Shown: piece by piece, positions 23,358 to 33,007 of the stretch
Layout of the letters: each line of letters begins with the position of its first letter
Position numbering within the stretch: position 1 is the first letter of the stretch
Assembly: GCA_910578285.1 (NCBI GenBank)
Contig: CAJTQL010000001.1
Span: 62,001-126,000 of the forward strand
DNA length: 64,000 nucleotides
From: an uncultured Helicobacteraceae bacterium
GTDB lineage: Bacteria; Campylobacterota; Campylobacteria; Campylobacterales; Helicobacteraceae
Direction of reading: 5' to 3'
Translations under genes and position numbers: made by a program
Notes under the pieces: generated by a model
The model's input: the letters and a program-made list of their open reading frames with translations, nothing else
What the model was told of the DNA's origin: nothing
Databases searched by the model: none

Positions 23358-25330
23358 TATTTGTCTCCTATGCGTTGGTTTCTATCTTTGTAGTTGACAG
23401 GCAACTCAAAAGGCATTAACGCATGCTGAATCTCATGTCGGTCTTTGCCTTGTTCTTCCATTTCTTTGCGGATTCTGTCGATTTCCTCTTGACGTTTGAC
23501 GCTCAAAGGATTCTCAATATAGTTACCTTTTGCACCATATCCGCGATAGCCCGGAGCGCTTTCCATAGACATAATATCGAGGTCTTCATAGGTAACGGTT
23601 GGCAAAGTCTGTGCAGGGTCAGGCCATGCAGTCAAGGTGCGCTTACACCAATTGATGTCATCGCGTTTGGGATAATCCTCACGACTATGCGCTCCCCTAC
23701 TCTCTGTTCTGTCCAATGCGCCTTTGGCAACACAAAGCGCTACGCGCAGCATTTTAGGAACACGATAGGCATCTTCAAGCTCGGGATTTGCATGTTTACG
23801 TTTGTTTTTGATGCTGATTTTGAGCGAACGAATGTAGAGTTTTTCGAGCTCTTCAACAGCTTTTGCGAGGTTTTCACCAATGCGGAAAATGCCGACATTA
23901 TCGTCCATAATCTGTTTCATTGCATTCTTAATCACATACACATCTTCGCCACCTGTTGAATTGATGATGCTGTCGATGTAGTCGATTTGTTTTTTGAGGA
24001 ACTGCTCGACAAGCTCTGTTTTGACTTCAGTTTGGGCTGCTGCACATGATTGTGCAAAGTATGTACCGATAATCATACCCGCAACAACAGCTTCGCTAAC
24101 CGAGTTTCCGCCCAAGCGGTTGAAACCATGCAAATCCCAACAAGCCGCTTCGCCTGCTGCAAACAAGCCTTTCATGCCTTGCACTTCGCCTGTTTTGTCG
24201 GTGCGGATTCCGCCCATTGAATAGTGCTGCATTGGCAACACGGGTGCCCATTTATCTGCTGGGTCAATCCCTGCAAATGTGATACAAATTTCTTGCACAT
24301 CACGCAAGTTGCGTTCGATATGTTCGCGCCCAAGCAATGTGATGTCGAGCCACAAATGCTCACCATAAGGTGATTTGACGCCTTTGCCCTCACGGATTCG
24401 CTGAATCATACGTCGCGAAACAACGTCACGGCTCGCAAGCTCTTTTTTCTCGGGTTCATAGTCAGGCATGAAGCGATAGCCATCGACATCACGCAAAAGC
24501 CCACCATCACCGCGACAACCTTCTGTAAGCAAGATTCCAGATGGGAAAAGAGGCGTGGGGTGAAACTGCACAGCTTCCATATTGCCAAGTTTTGCAATAC
24601 CTGTTTCAAGAGCAATGGCAGCACCTGTGCCTTCGCAAATCACGGCATTTGTAGTGTTTTTGTAGATTCGACCATAGCCACCTGTGGCAATCAATGTGCC
24701 CTTGGCAACATACGCTGCAATCTCACCTGTTACAAGGTCGCGTACAATCGCGCCATAGCAACGTTTTTCATGGTGGATAATTGCAATCGCTTCTTTGCGG
24801 TCGCGAATATCAACATTACGTTTCAAGCACTCATTGGCAACAGCAAACAACATCGTGTGCCCTGTGGCATCTGCCGTGTAGCATGTGCGCCATTTTTTGG
24901 TGCCCCCAAAATCGCGCGAATGAATCAATCCATGGCGGAAATCTTCTTCGACAATAGGCTTTTTCTCGCCATTAATCACAGCGGTACGTGTGCCTTTTTG
25001 AATCCTTGTCCATGGCACCCCCCATGAGGCAAGCTCGCGAATCGCCTTTGGCGCTGTTGTAACAAACATACGTGCAACTTGTTGGTCGCAACCCCAGTCG
25101 CTCCCTTTGACTGTATCCATGAAGTGCAAATCCTCATTGTCGCCATCACTCATCTTTGAATTGCCAAGGCTCGCCTGCATTCCACCTTGCGCCGCCGCGC
25201 TATGGCTTCGCTTAACAGGGATAAGGCTCAAAATGATGGTGTTTAGCCCCATATCGCTTGCTGCAACAGCTGCACGCAAACCTGCCAAACCACCACCAAT
25301 TACCAATGCATCACAATAATAGATTTTCAT
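23357..25330 (-). CDS. frdA: Fumarate reductase flavoprotein subunit
   Basis: Catalytic subunit reducing fumarate to succinate at the cytoplasmic face of the inner membrane. 657 residues with the FAD dinucleotide motif GGGLAGLRAAVAA near residue 13, the FAD-linking His in RSHSAAAQGGMQAS near 43, the substrate motif HGLIHSRDFGGTKKW, and FNRLGGNSVSEAVVAG near 390. The length is nearer the Campylobacter protein than the longer H. pylori one (recalled). ATG overlaps the frdC stop (TAATG). Confidence 0.97.
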   Translation of the reverse strand: MKIYYCDALVIGGGLAGLRAAVAASDMGLNTIILSLIPVKRSHSAAAQGGMQASLGNSKMSDGDNEDLHFMDTVKGSDWGCDQQVARMFVTTAPKAIRELASWGVPWTRIQKGTRTAVINGEKKPIVEEDFRHGLIHSRDFGGTKKWRTCYTADATGHTMLFAVANECLKRNVDIRDRKEAIAIIHHEKRCYGAIVRDLVTGEIAAYVAKGTLIATGGYGRIYKNTTNAVICEGTGAAIALETGIAKLGNMEAVQFHPTPLFPSGILLTEGCRGDGGLLRDVDGYRFMPDYEPEKKELASRDVVSRRMIQRIREGKGVKSPYGEHLWLDITLLGREHIERNLRDVQEICITFAGIDPADKWAPVLPMQHYSMGGIRTDKTGEVQGMKGLFAAGEAACWDLHGFNRLGGNSVSEAVVAGMIIGTYFAQSCAAAQTEVKTELVEQFLKKQIDYIDSIINSTGGEDVYVIKNAMKQIMDDNVGIFRIGENLAKAVEELEKLYIRSLKISIKNKRKHANPELEDAYRVPKMLRVALCVAKGALDRTESRGAHSREDYPKRDDINWCKRTLTAWPDPAQTLPTVTYEDLDIMSMESAPGYRGYGAKGNYIENPLSVKRQEEIDRIRKEMEEQGKDRHEIQHALMPFELPVNYKDRNQRIGDK

Positions 25331-26103
25331 TAGTTCACTCCTTTAGGGCCATAATTGTTCCAATCGTTTTGCTTTGCTTGTTCGATAGTCGCTGCATCTG
25401 TGCTCAAGCCGTTTTTCACATACGCGCCATAAGTGCAAAGACCAAGAACAATAAAGAAAACACTCATCGCCATTTTGATTTTGCGCAAAGTGGCCAAGCC
25501 CAAGCCTTCAAACCAACCCCATTTGACACACAATCGATACAATCCAATCGATGCATGCAACTCAACACAGAACAAAAGAACAATATACAACAACCAAAAA
25601 TGCTGATGTACAAAGCGGAATCCCGATGCTTCAGGACCAATAGTATGAGGCTGTGTGAGCATTGTATAAAGATGGACACTTGCCAAGAAGAACAACGCAA
25701 AACCGCTCAACGCTTGAATCCACCATAGGCTTGTATCGCCATGGTGCATCAATGTCTTGTGTGTGCGGAACAACATAAACTGCCGATAGTTGATAGGGAA
25801 TTTGCGCACAGCAAGGAATGCGTGCGTTACAAATGCCACAATCACAACAGCAGCCACAATGCTGACAACAAGCGGATTCCCAGCCGCACCAAAGATGGGG
25901 CTGCCCTCCAACAATTTGGTAACAAAGAACATTGCCTCATTGCCAAGCAAAATACTTGATACCAAAAACATGTGTGCAATCATAAATAAGCCCAAAAACA
26001 GCCCAGTCGCACTTTGCCAAAAATCCAATTTCGCGGGTAATCGACTCTTTTTACGTTCTGTCGTTATCCCGAAATACCCTTCAACGATTTCCTCGTTTCG
26101 CAT
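25330..26103 (-). CDS. frdC: Fumarate reductase cytochrome b subunit
   Basis: Dihaem membrane anchor that oxidises menaquinol and passes electrons to FrdB. 257 residues with five membrane helices; haem-ligand histidines are in IAHMFLVSS near residue 45, AFVTHAFLAVRKFP near 95, TLMHHGDTSLWWIQALSG, and the VELHASIGLYRL helix. The open frame extends 82 codons further upstream, but ATG 26103 has GAGGAGG upstream and its MRNEEIVEGYFG start matches the family, so the longer form is rejected. First gene of frdCAB. Confidence 0.96.
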   Translation of the reverse strand: MRNEEIVEGYFGITTERKKSRLPAKLDFWQSATGLFLGLFMIAHMFLVSSILLGNEAMFFVTKLLEGSPIFGAAGNPLVVSIVAAVVIVAFVTHAFLAVRKFPINYRQFMLFRTHKTLMHHGDTSLWWIQALSGFALFFLASVHLYTMLTQPHTIGPEASGFRFVHQHFWLLYIVLLFCVELHASIGLYRLCVKWGWFEGLGLATLRKIKMAMSVFFIVLGLCTYGAYVKNGLSTDAATIEQAKQNDWNNYGPKGVN

Positions 26104-26256
26104 ACAAACCTCCTCGTGTGTATTACGACTAAACCAACCCTCTTGCACAGCCATAACTTGTAAATATGCTAAACAAGACGGCAACTCTCGCCTATGCCAA
26201 ACCATAAAGAATCTCACATCAAAGAGAACGTGATTTCTTATGGTAAATAAAAATTT

Positions 26257-26262
26257 ATTATA
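26257..26262 (-). promoter_or_regulatory. Candidate frdCAB -10 box
   Basis: TATAAT on the minus strand within an A/T-rich stretch about 155 bases upstream of frdC, giving a long leader. No regulator site recognised. Confidence 0.45.
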
Positions 26263-26372
26263 GCGCGTTTTTTCCTGAAAAATCAATACACGGCGGTAAA
26301 AAAAATGTACTTGTAGCAAATTGCAACATTTCGCCAAACTTAATGGCATGGATTCCCTAGCATCAATTTTGG

Positions 26373-27437
26373 CTAGGCTTCTTGCAAGATTTCTGCTTGA
26401 TAATGCGCGACAATGGGGTCGATAACAACATCGAGATTGCCACCGAGCATAATCTCCTCGAGGCTGTAAAGTGTCAGCCCCACGCGATGGTCTGTGAGGC
26501 GGTTTTGAGGATAATTATAGGTACGAATTCTTTCGCTCCTATCGCCGCTGCCGACTTGGTTACGGCGCGTTTGCGTATGCTCTTTTGCTTGCGCTTCAAT
26601 CTCGGCTTCATAAATGCGCGCTTTGAGAATCTTCATCGCTTTATCTTTATTTTTGTGTTGCGATTTTTCATCTTGCATTGAAACCGAAATCCCCGTTGGG
26701 ATATGCGTAATGCGCACAGCAGAATCGGTGGTATTGACACATTGTCCACCATGCCCTCCTGCACGAAAAACCTCAATGCGCAAATCGCTCTGGTTGATGA
26801 CAATCTCGACATCATCAACTTCGGGCAGAATCGCGACCGTGATAGCCGACGTGTGGATTCGCCCTTGCGATTCTGTCTCGGGAACGCGCTGCACACGATG
26901 TGTGCCGCCTTCATATTTCAAACGTGAATACGCGCCTTTGCCACGTACAAGCGCGATGATTTCCTTATAGCCACCCACGTTATTCTCGCTGCTGCTGATA
27001 ATCTCGACTTTCCAAGCCTTGAGCTCGGCATAGCGACAATAAGCTTTAAACAAATCGCCCACAAAAATCCCCGCTTCATCGCCGCCCGTACCTGCGCGAA
27101 TCTCGAGATAGATATTTTTATCATCGTTTGGGTCCTTGGGCAACAACAAAATCTTTATCTCTTGTTCGAGTTTGACAACGCGCTCTTCGAGCATGTGATT
27201 CTCGTCTTTTGCAAGCTCACCAAGCTCTTTATCATCAAATAAGAGTTTGTTCTCTTCAATCTGTTTGCGTGCGAGCGAATATTCTCGAATTGCTGTAACA
27301 ATGGGCTCTAGCCCACTTTGTTCCTTGCTAAGTTGCGTGATTCTTTCGACATCATTGAGAATCTCTGGCGCAACGAGCAAAGCAGAGATTTCATCATAGC
27401 GCTGCACAAAGGGCTGGAGCTTGCTTTCGAACATCAT
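26373..27437 (-). CDS. prfA: Peptide chain release factor 1
   Basis: Terminates translation at UAA and UAG. About 354 residues. The catalytic GGQ is in GGHGGQCVNTTDSAVRI near residue 230 (in parts), and the codon-recognition PxT-type region lies in RVPETESQGRIHTSA near 185. The conserved IRTYNYPQNRLTDHR segment is near 300. Two adjacent ATGs (27437, 27434) are possible starts. It lies 12 bases after rpsT, the order seen in H. pylori. Confidence 0.96.
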   Translation of the reverse strand: MMFESKLQPFVQRYDEISALLVAPEILNDVERITQLSKEQSGLEPIVTAIREYSLARKQIEENKLLFDDKELGELAKDENHMLEERVVKLEQEIKILLLPKDPNDDKNIYLEIRAGTGGDEAGIFVGDLFKAYCRYAELKAWKVEIISSSENNVGGYKEIIALVRGKGAYSRLKYEGGTHRVQRVPETESQGRIHTSAITVAILPEVDDVEIVINQSDLRIEVFRAGGHGGQCVNTTDSAVRITHIPTGISVSMQDEKSQHKNKDKAMKILKARIYEAEIEAQAKEHTQTRRNQVGSGDRSERIRTYNYPQNRLTDHRVGLTLYSLEEIMLGGNLDVVIDPIVAHYQAEILQEA

Positions 27438-27449
27438 CTATCCACAAAA

Positions 27450-27719
27450 CTAGGCTGTGCGTGCTTTTTTGAGCGCTGCATTGAGGCGAGAAACCTTGCG
27501 TGCAGCGGTGTTTTTGCTCAAAATCCCTTTGCTCACAAATTTATGCAAGTCTTTGTTTGCAGCCTTGAAACATTCCTCTGCCTTTTGCAAGTCGTTTGAC
27601 TCAATCGCTTCGCGCAAAGCACGCACGATATTTTTAATACGTGTTCTGTAATAGCGATTGCGCTCTGTGCGTTTGAGCGTTTGTCGAATACGTTTCTCTG
27701 CAGATTTATGATTTGCCAT
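27450..27719 (-). CDS. rpsT: 30S ribosomal protein S20
   Basis: Small basic ribosomal protein binding 16S rRNA. 89 residues, starting MANHKSAEKRIRQ, with a Lys/Arg-rich helical body and KNTAARKVSRLNAALKKA at the end, all typical of S20. Upstream of prfA and divergent from glmM, matching the H. pylori neighbourhood. Confidence 0.96.
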   Translation of the reverse strand: MANHKSAEKRIRQTLKRTERNRYYRTRIKNIVRALREAIESNDLQKAEECFKAANKDLHKFVSKGILSKNTAARKVSRLNAALKKARTA

Positions 27720-27808
27720 GCTATTCCTTTTTAATCTTTTTTAGGGTAGAATCATAGCCTAATTTTCATTAAAGCGATATAAAGCATGATGAGTTCTAGG
27801 GAGAAAGA

Positions 27809-29149
27809 ATGAAACTATTTGGCACAGATGGCGTGCGCGGGCGAGCAGGTGAAAAGCTAAATATTTTTACAGCGCTTAAAATGGGGCTTGCTGCGGGTAT
27901 CTTTTTTCGTAAACATTCCAAATCCAATAAGATTCTTGTGGGCAAAGACACGCGGCGGAGCGGATATATGATTGAAAATGCGATTGTGAGCGGGCTCACA
28001 GCAGTGGGCTATAATGTCATTCAAATTGGACCAATGCCTACACCAGCTATTGCCTATCTCACCGAAGATATGCGCTGTGATGCCGGGATTATGATTAGCG
28101 CAAGCCACAATCCCTATGGTGATAATGGAATCAAATTTTTCGACCGCTCGGGATTCAAATTAGATGAAGCAGCAGAGGCGCAAATAGAAGAAATCTTTGA
28201 CAATGACATATTGCTACAAAAAGCACAAAAACAGGGCAAAGAAATTGGCAGCAGCAAGCGGATTGATGATGTCATTGGGCGCTATATCGTGCATATCAAA
28301 AATTCCTTTTCCAAAAAGCTTTCGCTCATCGGAATCCGCATTGTGCTCGATGTCGCCAATGGTGCTGCCTACAAAGTCGCGCCAACCATTTTTAGCGAAC
28401 TTGGTGCAGAAGTTTTAGTCATTCAAGACAAGCCCAATGGCTACAACATCAACGATAACTGCGGGGCAACACATCCACAAATGCTTGCAAAAGAAGTCAA
28501 ACGCGTACGGGCGGACATTGGATTCGCCCTTGATGGTGATGCCGATAGGCTTGTTGTTGTTGACAACAAGGGCGAGATTGTAGATGGCGATAAGCTCATT
28601 GGCGCACTTGCGACACATCTCAAACACACCCATTCTCTCCATAAACCAGCCATTGTCGCCACGCAAATGAGCAATCTTGGGCTCGAAGAATATCTCAAAC
28701 AGCAATTAGGAATCGCGCTTTTACGTTGCAATGTCGGTGATAAATATGTCTTGGAGCTCATGCAAAAAGAATCAGTGAATTTTGGCGGCGAACAAAGCGG
28801 GCATATCATTCTAAGCGATTTTGCAAAGACGGGAGATGGCTTGCTCTCGGCACTCCAAGCCATGGCGTTCATGCTGCATTCCAACAAAACAAGCAGCGAG
28901 GCGTTCAATCTTTTTGAGCTCTACCCACAAAAACTCGTGAATCTCAATATCTCCAAAAAATGCGACCTTAGCGAGATTAGCGATCTCAAAACACTCACCG
29001 ATGAAATCGCGCAGCACAATATCCGACATCTCATTCGCTATTCGGGCACAGAAAATAAGCTTCGAATCTTGTTAGAAGGGCATGATAGCAATAAGGTTGA
29101 TGCGTATCTCGCTCAACTTGAAGAATTATTACGAACACACTGCACATGA
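27809..29149 (+). CDS. glmM: Phosphoglucosamine mutase
   Basis: Converts glucosamine-6-phosphate to glucosamine-1-phosphate for peptidoglycan and LPS. 446 residues. The phospho-Ser loop is MISASHNPYGDNGIKFF near residue 99, the metal loop DGDADR near 248, sugar loop GGEQSGH near 333 and phosphate-binding RYSGTENKLRI near 415. GGGAGAAAG precedes the start. It overlaps lspA by 4 bases (ATGA). In H. pylori this pair adjoins the urease genes; here it does not. Confidence 0.97.
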   Translation: MKLFGTDGVRGRAGEKLNIFTALKMGLAAGIFFRKHSKSNKILVGKDTRRSGYMIENAIVSGLTAVGYNVIQIGPMPTPAIAYLTEDMRCDAGIMISASHNPYGDNGIKFFDRSGFKLDEAAEAQIEEIFDNDILLQKAQKQGKEIGSSKRIDDVIGRYIVHIKNSFSKKLSLIGIRIVLDVANGAAYKVAPTIFSELGAEVLVIQDKPNGYNINDNCGATHPQMLAKEVKRVRADIGFALDGDADRLVVVDNKGEIVDGDKLIGALATHLKHTHSLHKPAIVATQMSNLGLEEYLKQQLGIALLRCNVGDKYVLELMQKESVNFGGEQSGHIILSDFAKTGDGLLSALQAMAFMLHSNKTSSEAFNLFELYPQKLVNLNISKKCDLSEISDLKTLTDEIAQHNIRHLIRYSGTENKLRILLEGHDSNKVDAYLAQLEELLRTHCT

Positions 29150-29604
29150 AAGAGCTATGGCGCACAACAGCAATCGCGGCTGTCGTTTTTATCATTGACC
29201 AAGTCATTAAATATTGGGCTGTTACAACAAATGTCTTTATCGAATCAAGTCCCATTTCATTGGTGCTTGCCTACAATACAGGTGTAGCATTTTCGATGCT
29301 TGCTAGCTTTGAAGGTAGCCTAAAATATTTTCAGCTTGCACTGATATTTGGAATCGCATTCTATCTCTACAAAAATGCAGCGCTTTTTAAGGCGCATTTC
29401 ATTCCTGCAGCCCTCTTTTTTGGTGCTGCCTTAAGTAATATTTGCGATAGATTCACATATGGTGCTGTTGTGGATTATATTTTTTGGCACTATGGATTCG
29501 AATTTGCAATTTTCAACTTTGCCGATGTCATCATCAATTGTGCGGTCGCTTTATTGCTATTTGAAAGTGTCATCTTAAAAAAAACACCAACCGACATAAA
29601 ATAA
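29146..29604 (+). CDS. lspA: Prolipoprotein signal peptidase
   Basis: Inner-membrane aspartyl protease removing lipoprotein signal peptides, serving the many lipoproteins in this window. 152 residues, four membrane segments. Family motifs: FIIDQVIKYWA near residue 17, AYNTGVAFS near 48, and the catalytic aspartates in SNICDRFTYGAVVDYIFW near 100 and NFADVIIN near 126. The C-terminus contains an A8 run (29577-29584) just before the stop, which slippage could only alter at the last few residues. Confidence 0.95.
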   Translation: MKELWRTTAIAAVVFIIDQVIKYWAVTTNVFIESSPISLVLAYNTGVAFSMLASFEGSLKYFQLALIFGIAFYLYKNAALFKAHFIPAALFFGAALSNICDRFTYGAVVDYIFWHYGFEFAIFNFADVIINCAVALLLFESVILKKTPTDIK

Positions 29605-29620
29605 TCAATTAAAATAACGC

Positions 29621-29636
29621 CCCCTCAAAAGAGGGG
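29621..29636 (-). terminator. Convergent terminator lspA / flgG
   Basis: CCCCTC-AAAA-GAGGGG hairpin between the convergent stops. In the minus-strand transcript it follows flgG and is trailed by a T-rich stretch (GTTATTTTAATT), so it best fits as the flgG2-flgG terminator. Confidence 0.65.
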
Positions 29637-29645
29637 AAAAGAAGG

Positions 29646-30449
29646 CTAACGTTTCAAGCTAATCACGGTTTGGAGCATCGAATCAGAGGTTTGAATGCTT
29701 TTTGAACCCGCTTCATAAGCTCTTTGTCCTGTGATGAGCTCGGTGATTTCCTCAACAAGCTTCACATTGCTGCGCTCGAGGACATTTTGCAAAATCGCGC
29801 CACGCCCTTCTTGATTGGGCGCGCCCACAATTGGATCGCCCGAAGCATCAGTGTTGATATAGAGGTTATCGCCCAAAGAATGCAAGCCAGCAGGGTTGAT
29901 GAAATTTGCAATTTCGATTTGCCCAAGCTCTTGAGATTGCGTATCACCCGCAATCGTTGCCGTTACAAGCCCATCTTCAGACACACCAATTGCTGCGTTT
30001 TGATTGTTGCGCAAATCTTCGGGGACTGTGATATTTGGCACAAGCTGATAGCCTTTTGAGTTGACAATATTGCCCTCACGATCAAGCTTGAACTGCCCAT
30101 CTCGCGTATAGGCAATCGTCCCATCAGGCAACTGGATTTGGAAAAATCCTGCACCATTAATCATCATATCAAACGAATTGCCCGTTTGCATAGGGTTGCC
30201 TGCCTCCCAAAGCTTTTGCACAGAGACATTGCGCACGCCCACGCCAACCTCGATTCCCGTTGGGCTTTGTGTCGTTTCCGACGTGTTTGTGCCCGCGTAT
30301 TGCAAAACCTGCGAAAAGAGGTCTGCAAATTCTGCTCGCTGTTTTTTGTAACCTGTTGTATTGACATTCGCGATGTTGTTTGAGACAACATCGATTTGGG
30401 TTTGCATACCAATCATTCCAGTGGTAGCAGTATAGAGTGAACGCATCAT
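29646..30449 (-). CDS. flgG: Flagellar distal rod protein FlgG
   Basis: Distal rod subunit of the flagellar basal body, exported by the flagellar type III apparatus. 267 residues. The N-terminal D0 motif MRSLYTATTGM, the SNNIANVNTTGYK motif near residue 25 and the C-terminal YEAGSKSIQTSDSMLQTVI motif (in parts) are the rod/hook family hallmarks; the middle matches FlgG. AGGAG precedes the first of two ATGs. Second gene of flgG2-flgG behind a sigma-54 promoter. Confidence 0.95.
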   Translation of the reverse strand: MMRSLYTATTGMIGMQTQIDVVSNNIANVNTTGYKKQRAEFADLFSQVLQYAGTNTSETTQSPTGIEVGVGVRNVSVQKLWEAGNPMQTGNSFDMMINGAGFFQIQLPDGTIAYTRDGQFKLDREGNIVNSKGYQLVPNITVPEDLRNNQNAAIGVSEDGLVTATIAGDTQSQELGQIEIANFINPAGLHSLGDNLYINTDASGDPIVGAPNQEGRGAILQNVLERSNVKLVEEITELITGQRAYEAGSKSIQTSDSMLQTVISLKR

Positions 30450-30463
30450 GATAAGCTCCTTGA

Positions 30464-31300
30464 TTAATTTCTTTGTGCAAGTTTGTTGATTGCATCGTTG
30501 TTGAGGTCGTCCATGTGGGTATTGATGACTTTACCATACATTTCCACCAGCCTTTGTGTCTCAATCAATCCTGTCATCTCCAAAACAGCATTGACATTGC
30601 TTTTTTCCAAAACGCCCTGAAAAACGGGACCATTGCCTTCATTAAAACTCCGCTCTTCATCGCGCTCTTCGGGATATTTGTAGAGATTCCCGCCCACATT
30701 TTGGAGATATTTAGGATTCTCGAATGCCACAACAGCAATGTTGCCCATTGGTACGGTCGCTTCGCCCATCTGCTCAAATGTGAGAAACTTTGCATAGATG
30801 TTGCCAAGAGGGTCGACATTGATTGCCGCGCCTTCGGGAATGTCAATATATTGTGGTCCATCGACATATTCACGCGGTAAAACCGCAAAGCCTTCTTTGG
30901 TAACAAGCCGTCCTTCATGATTGAGCGTGAAAGAACCATCGCGCGTATAGCGCACTCCCTCGGGCGTTTCTATCATGAAAAACGCATTGTCATTCCCCAA
31001 CGCAAAATCAAATGTATTATCGGTAAGCTGCATGGCTCCTGCCTTCAAATCCCGATATTCCTCAACTATATGGGGCACACGCGTCATCGCACGATTGAGA
31101 TATTTTGCCGCTGCTTTGGTTTGGTCTTCGAGAGGAAGCTCATCTTTTTTTGTTTCATACATGCGTACAAAATCACCAATCACAACATCTTTGCGCTTAT
31201 AGCCCGTAGTATTGATGTTGGCGAGATTATGTGAGATGACATCAAGACGATTCATCTGCGTAACCATACCGCCTGTTGCATTATAAAAACCTGTTTGCAT
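30464..31300 (-). CDS. flgG2: FlgG2/FlgF-like proximal rod protein
   Basis: A flagellar basal-body rod protein of 278 residues, related to FlgG but more like FlgF. It starts MQTGFYNATGGM, carries the SHNLANINTTGYKRK motif near residue 25, and ends with GLIETQRLVEMYGKVI and a hydrophilic tail. Campylobacter jejuni has the same flgG2-flgG pair. Separated from flgG by 14 bases. It reads from a strong sigma-54 promoter match 50 bases upstream. Whether it should be called FlgF or FlgG2 is a naming question only. Confidence 0.88.
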   Translation of the reverse strand: MQTGFYNATGGMVTQMNRLDVISHNLANINTTGYKRKDVVIGDFVRMYETKKDELPLEDQTKAAAKYLNRAMTRVPHIVEEYRDLKAGAMQLTDNTFDFALGNDNAFFMIETPEGVRYTRDGSFTLNHEGRLVTKEGFAVLPREYVDGPQYIDIPEGAAINVDPLGNIYAKFLTFEQMGEATVPMGNIAVVAFENPKYLQNVGGNLYKYPEERDEERSFNEGNGPVFQGVLEKSNVNAVLEMTGLIETQRLVEMYGKVINTHMDDLNNDAINKLAQRN

Positions 31301-31349
31301 ATCCGTCCTTGCTAAGAGATTCCCGATAAATCGGTCTTACAAGGACTTC

Positions 31350-31366
31350 AGCAAAAGCCGTTCCAA
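31350..31366 (-). promoter_or_regulatory. Sigma-54 promoter of flgG2-flgG
   Basis: TTGGAACGGCTTTTGCT on the minus strand: exact GG-N10-GC spacing with TTGGAAC and TTGCT, a near-perfect RpoN site. It lies 50 bases before flgG2. Rod and hook genes in this group are RpoN/FlgR-dependent. Confidence 0.85.
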
Positions 31367-31406
31367 TTCAGAAGATAGAATCGGCAAAAAAAGTCAACAC
31401 GAAAGC

Positions 31407-32894
31407 CTAAATCGCGACAAATGGAATCTTGAGTGTCTCGGCTGTCTTGCTGCGATTGTCATTGAAATGTTTGATATGCTCTTCGAGCTCAAAACCATAC
31501 GAAGGAAGCATTTCACGCAATTTCCCTTCCCAGTCATCTTTTTGGAATCTCTCCTTAAAACATGTACGCACAACTTGCAGCATAATATCCACCGCCGTAG
31601 AAGCTCCGGGAGACGCTCCGAGCAAAGCTGCCAAAGTGCCATCACTTGATGTGATGACCTCTGTTCCAAATTGCAAGTCTCCATGCCCTGAAGCATCTCG
31701 GCGAATCACCTGCACGCGCTGTCCCGCAAATTGCTCCGTCCAATCATCAATATTTGCATTTGGAACATATTGATCAAGTTTTTTCATGCGTCCTCTTTTG
31801 CCCATAAGCACCTGCTTAATTAAGTAAAGCGTCAATGAAGTATTGCGCATACCAGCTTCAAGCATAGGCAGCCAGTTATCACTACGCATAGAAAGCGGAA
31901 AATCAAGCCAGCTACCATATTTTAAAAATTTTGTATTAAAGCCCGCATAAGGACCAAAGAGCAAATGCTTTTTGCCATGAATAATACGTGTATCAAGATG
32001 AGGCAATGACATAGGCGGTGCTCCAAGCGATGCCTTACCATATACTTTTGCATTATGTTGTTCGACAATTTCTTGATTTTTACATATCAACCATAGTCCG
32101 CCCACAGGGAATCCGCTATATCCCTTGCCTTCAGGGATTCCACTTTTTTGCAATAAAGGAAATGCGCCTCCACCTGCTCCTAAGAATACAAATTTGGTGC
32201 GCACGGTTTTGATTGTTCCGTTTTTCGTGTCCTTGAATCGAATATCCCAACCATTCGAACGTTTATCAAGCCCAATGGCTTTGTGGTTGGTGAAAATCGC
32301 AAATCCAGACATTTTTGACAACGAATCGCGCAATTGATGCACCATTTCACCAAAATCAACATCTGTGCCGCCCTCGATAAGCGTTGCAGCAACACGTTGA
32401 TTGCTTTCACGACCATTAATGAGCAGCGGTGCCCATTCTTTGATTTGCTCATGATTTTCAGTATATAGCATATTTTTAAATAATGGCGAAGCAGATAACT
32501 GCTCGTATCGTTTTTTGAGGAATGGAACATTCCCATCAAAAACAAAACTAATATGAGGCAAAGGATTAATAAAAGTTTCGGGTGCTTTCAAAAGCCCCTT
32601 GCGGATACAATGCGCATAAAACTCTTTGCTCAATTCATAGAGCTGATTAATCGCGAAAGCTTTTGTGGTTTGGATAGAGCCATCAGCATTTTCAGGGGTA
32701 TAGTTGAGCTCACAAAGAGCCTGATGCCCTGTTCCAGCATTATTCCACACCATACTACTCTCTAATGCAACATCTTCTAGTTTCTCATAAACTGCAATAT
32801 TCAAAGACGAATCAAGCTCTTTGAGTATCATCGCAAGCGTGAGGCTCATAACGCCTCCACCGATGAGCACTATCTCTGAATCATGACTATTCAT
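31407..32894 (-). CDS. mqo: Malate:quinone oxidoreductase
   Basis: Membrane-associated FAD enzyme oxidising malate to oxaloacetate and reducing menaquinone, replacing NAD-malate dehydrogenase in Helicobacter. 495 residues. FAD motif VLIGGGVMSLTLAMILKEL near residue 10 (in parts), the Mqo signature AGTGHQALCELNYTP near 54, and C-terminal ASPGASTAVDIMLQV near 438. AAGGAG precedes the start. Stands alone between the flagellar rod promoter and the efflux operon. Confidence 0.96.
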   Translation of the reverse strand: MNSHDSEIVLIGGGVMSLTLAMILKELDSSLNIAVYEKLEDVALESSMVWNNAGTGHQALCELNYTPENADGSIQTTKAFAINQLYELSKEFYAHCIRKGLLKAPETFINPLPHISFVFDGNVPFLKKRYEQLSASPLFKNMLYTENHEQIKEWAPLLINGRESNQRVAATLIEGGTDVDFGEMVHQLRDSLSKMSGFAIFTNHKAIGLDKRSNGWDIRFKDTKNGTIKTVRTKFVFLGAGGGAFPLLQKSGIPEGKGYSGFPVGGLWLICKNQEIVEQHNAKVYGKASLGAPPMSLPHLDTRIIHGKKHLLFGPYAGFNTKFLKYGSWLDFPLSMRSDNWLPMLEAGMRNTSLTLYLIKQVLMGKRGRMKKLDQYVPNANIDDWTEQFAGQRVQVIRRDASGHGDLQFGTEVITSSDGTLAALLGASPGASTAVDIMLQVVRTCFKERFQKDDWEGKLREMLPSYGFELEEHIKHFNDNRSKTAETLKIPFVAI

Positions 32895-33007
32895 TTTTAC
32901 TCCTTGACTAAATATCTAGCAGTAGAATACCCGATTTTCACTCTGAAAGGTTTAAAACAGCAAAAAGAATGAGATTTCATAAATCGAGTGTGAATTTTTG
33001 CCACAAT

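Noticed and set aside
26104..26349. 82-codon N-terminal extension of frdC
   Set aside because: A strong ribosome site and the family start MRNEE at 26103 show the true start; the extension is leader DNA with the -10 box.
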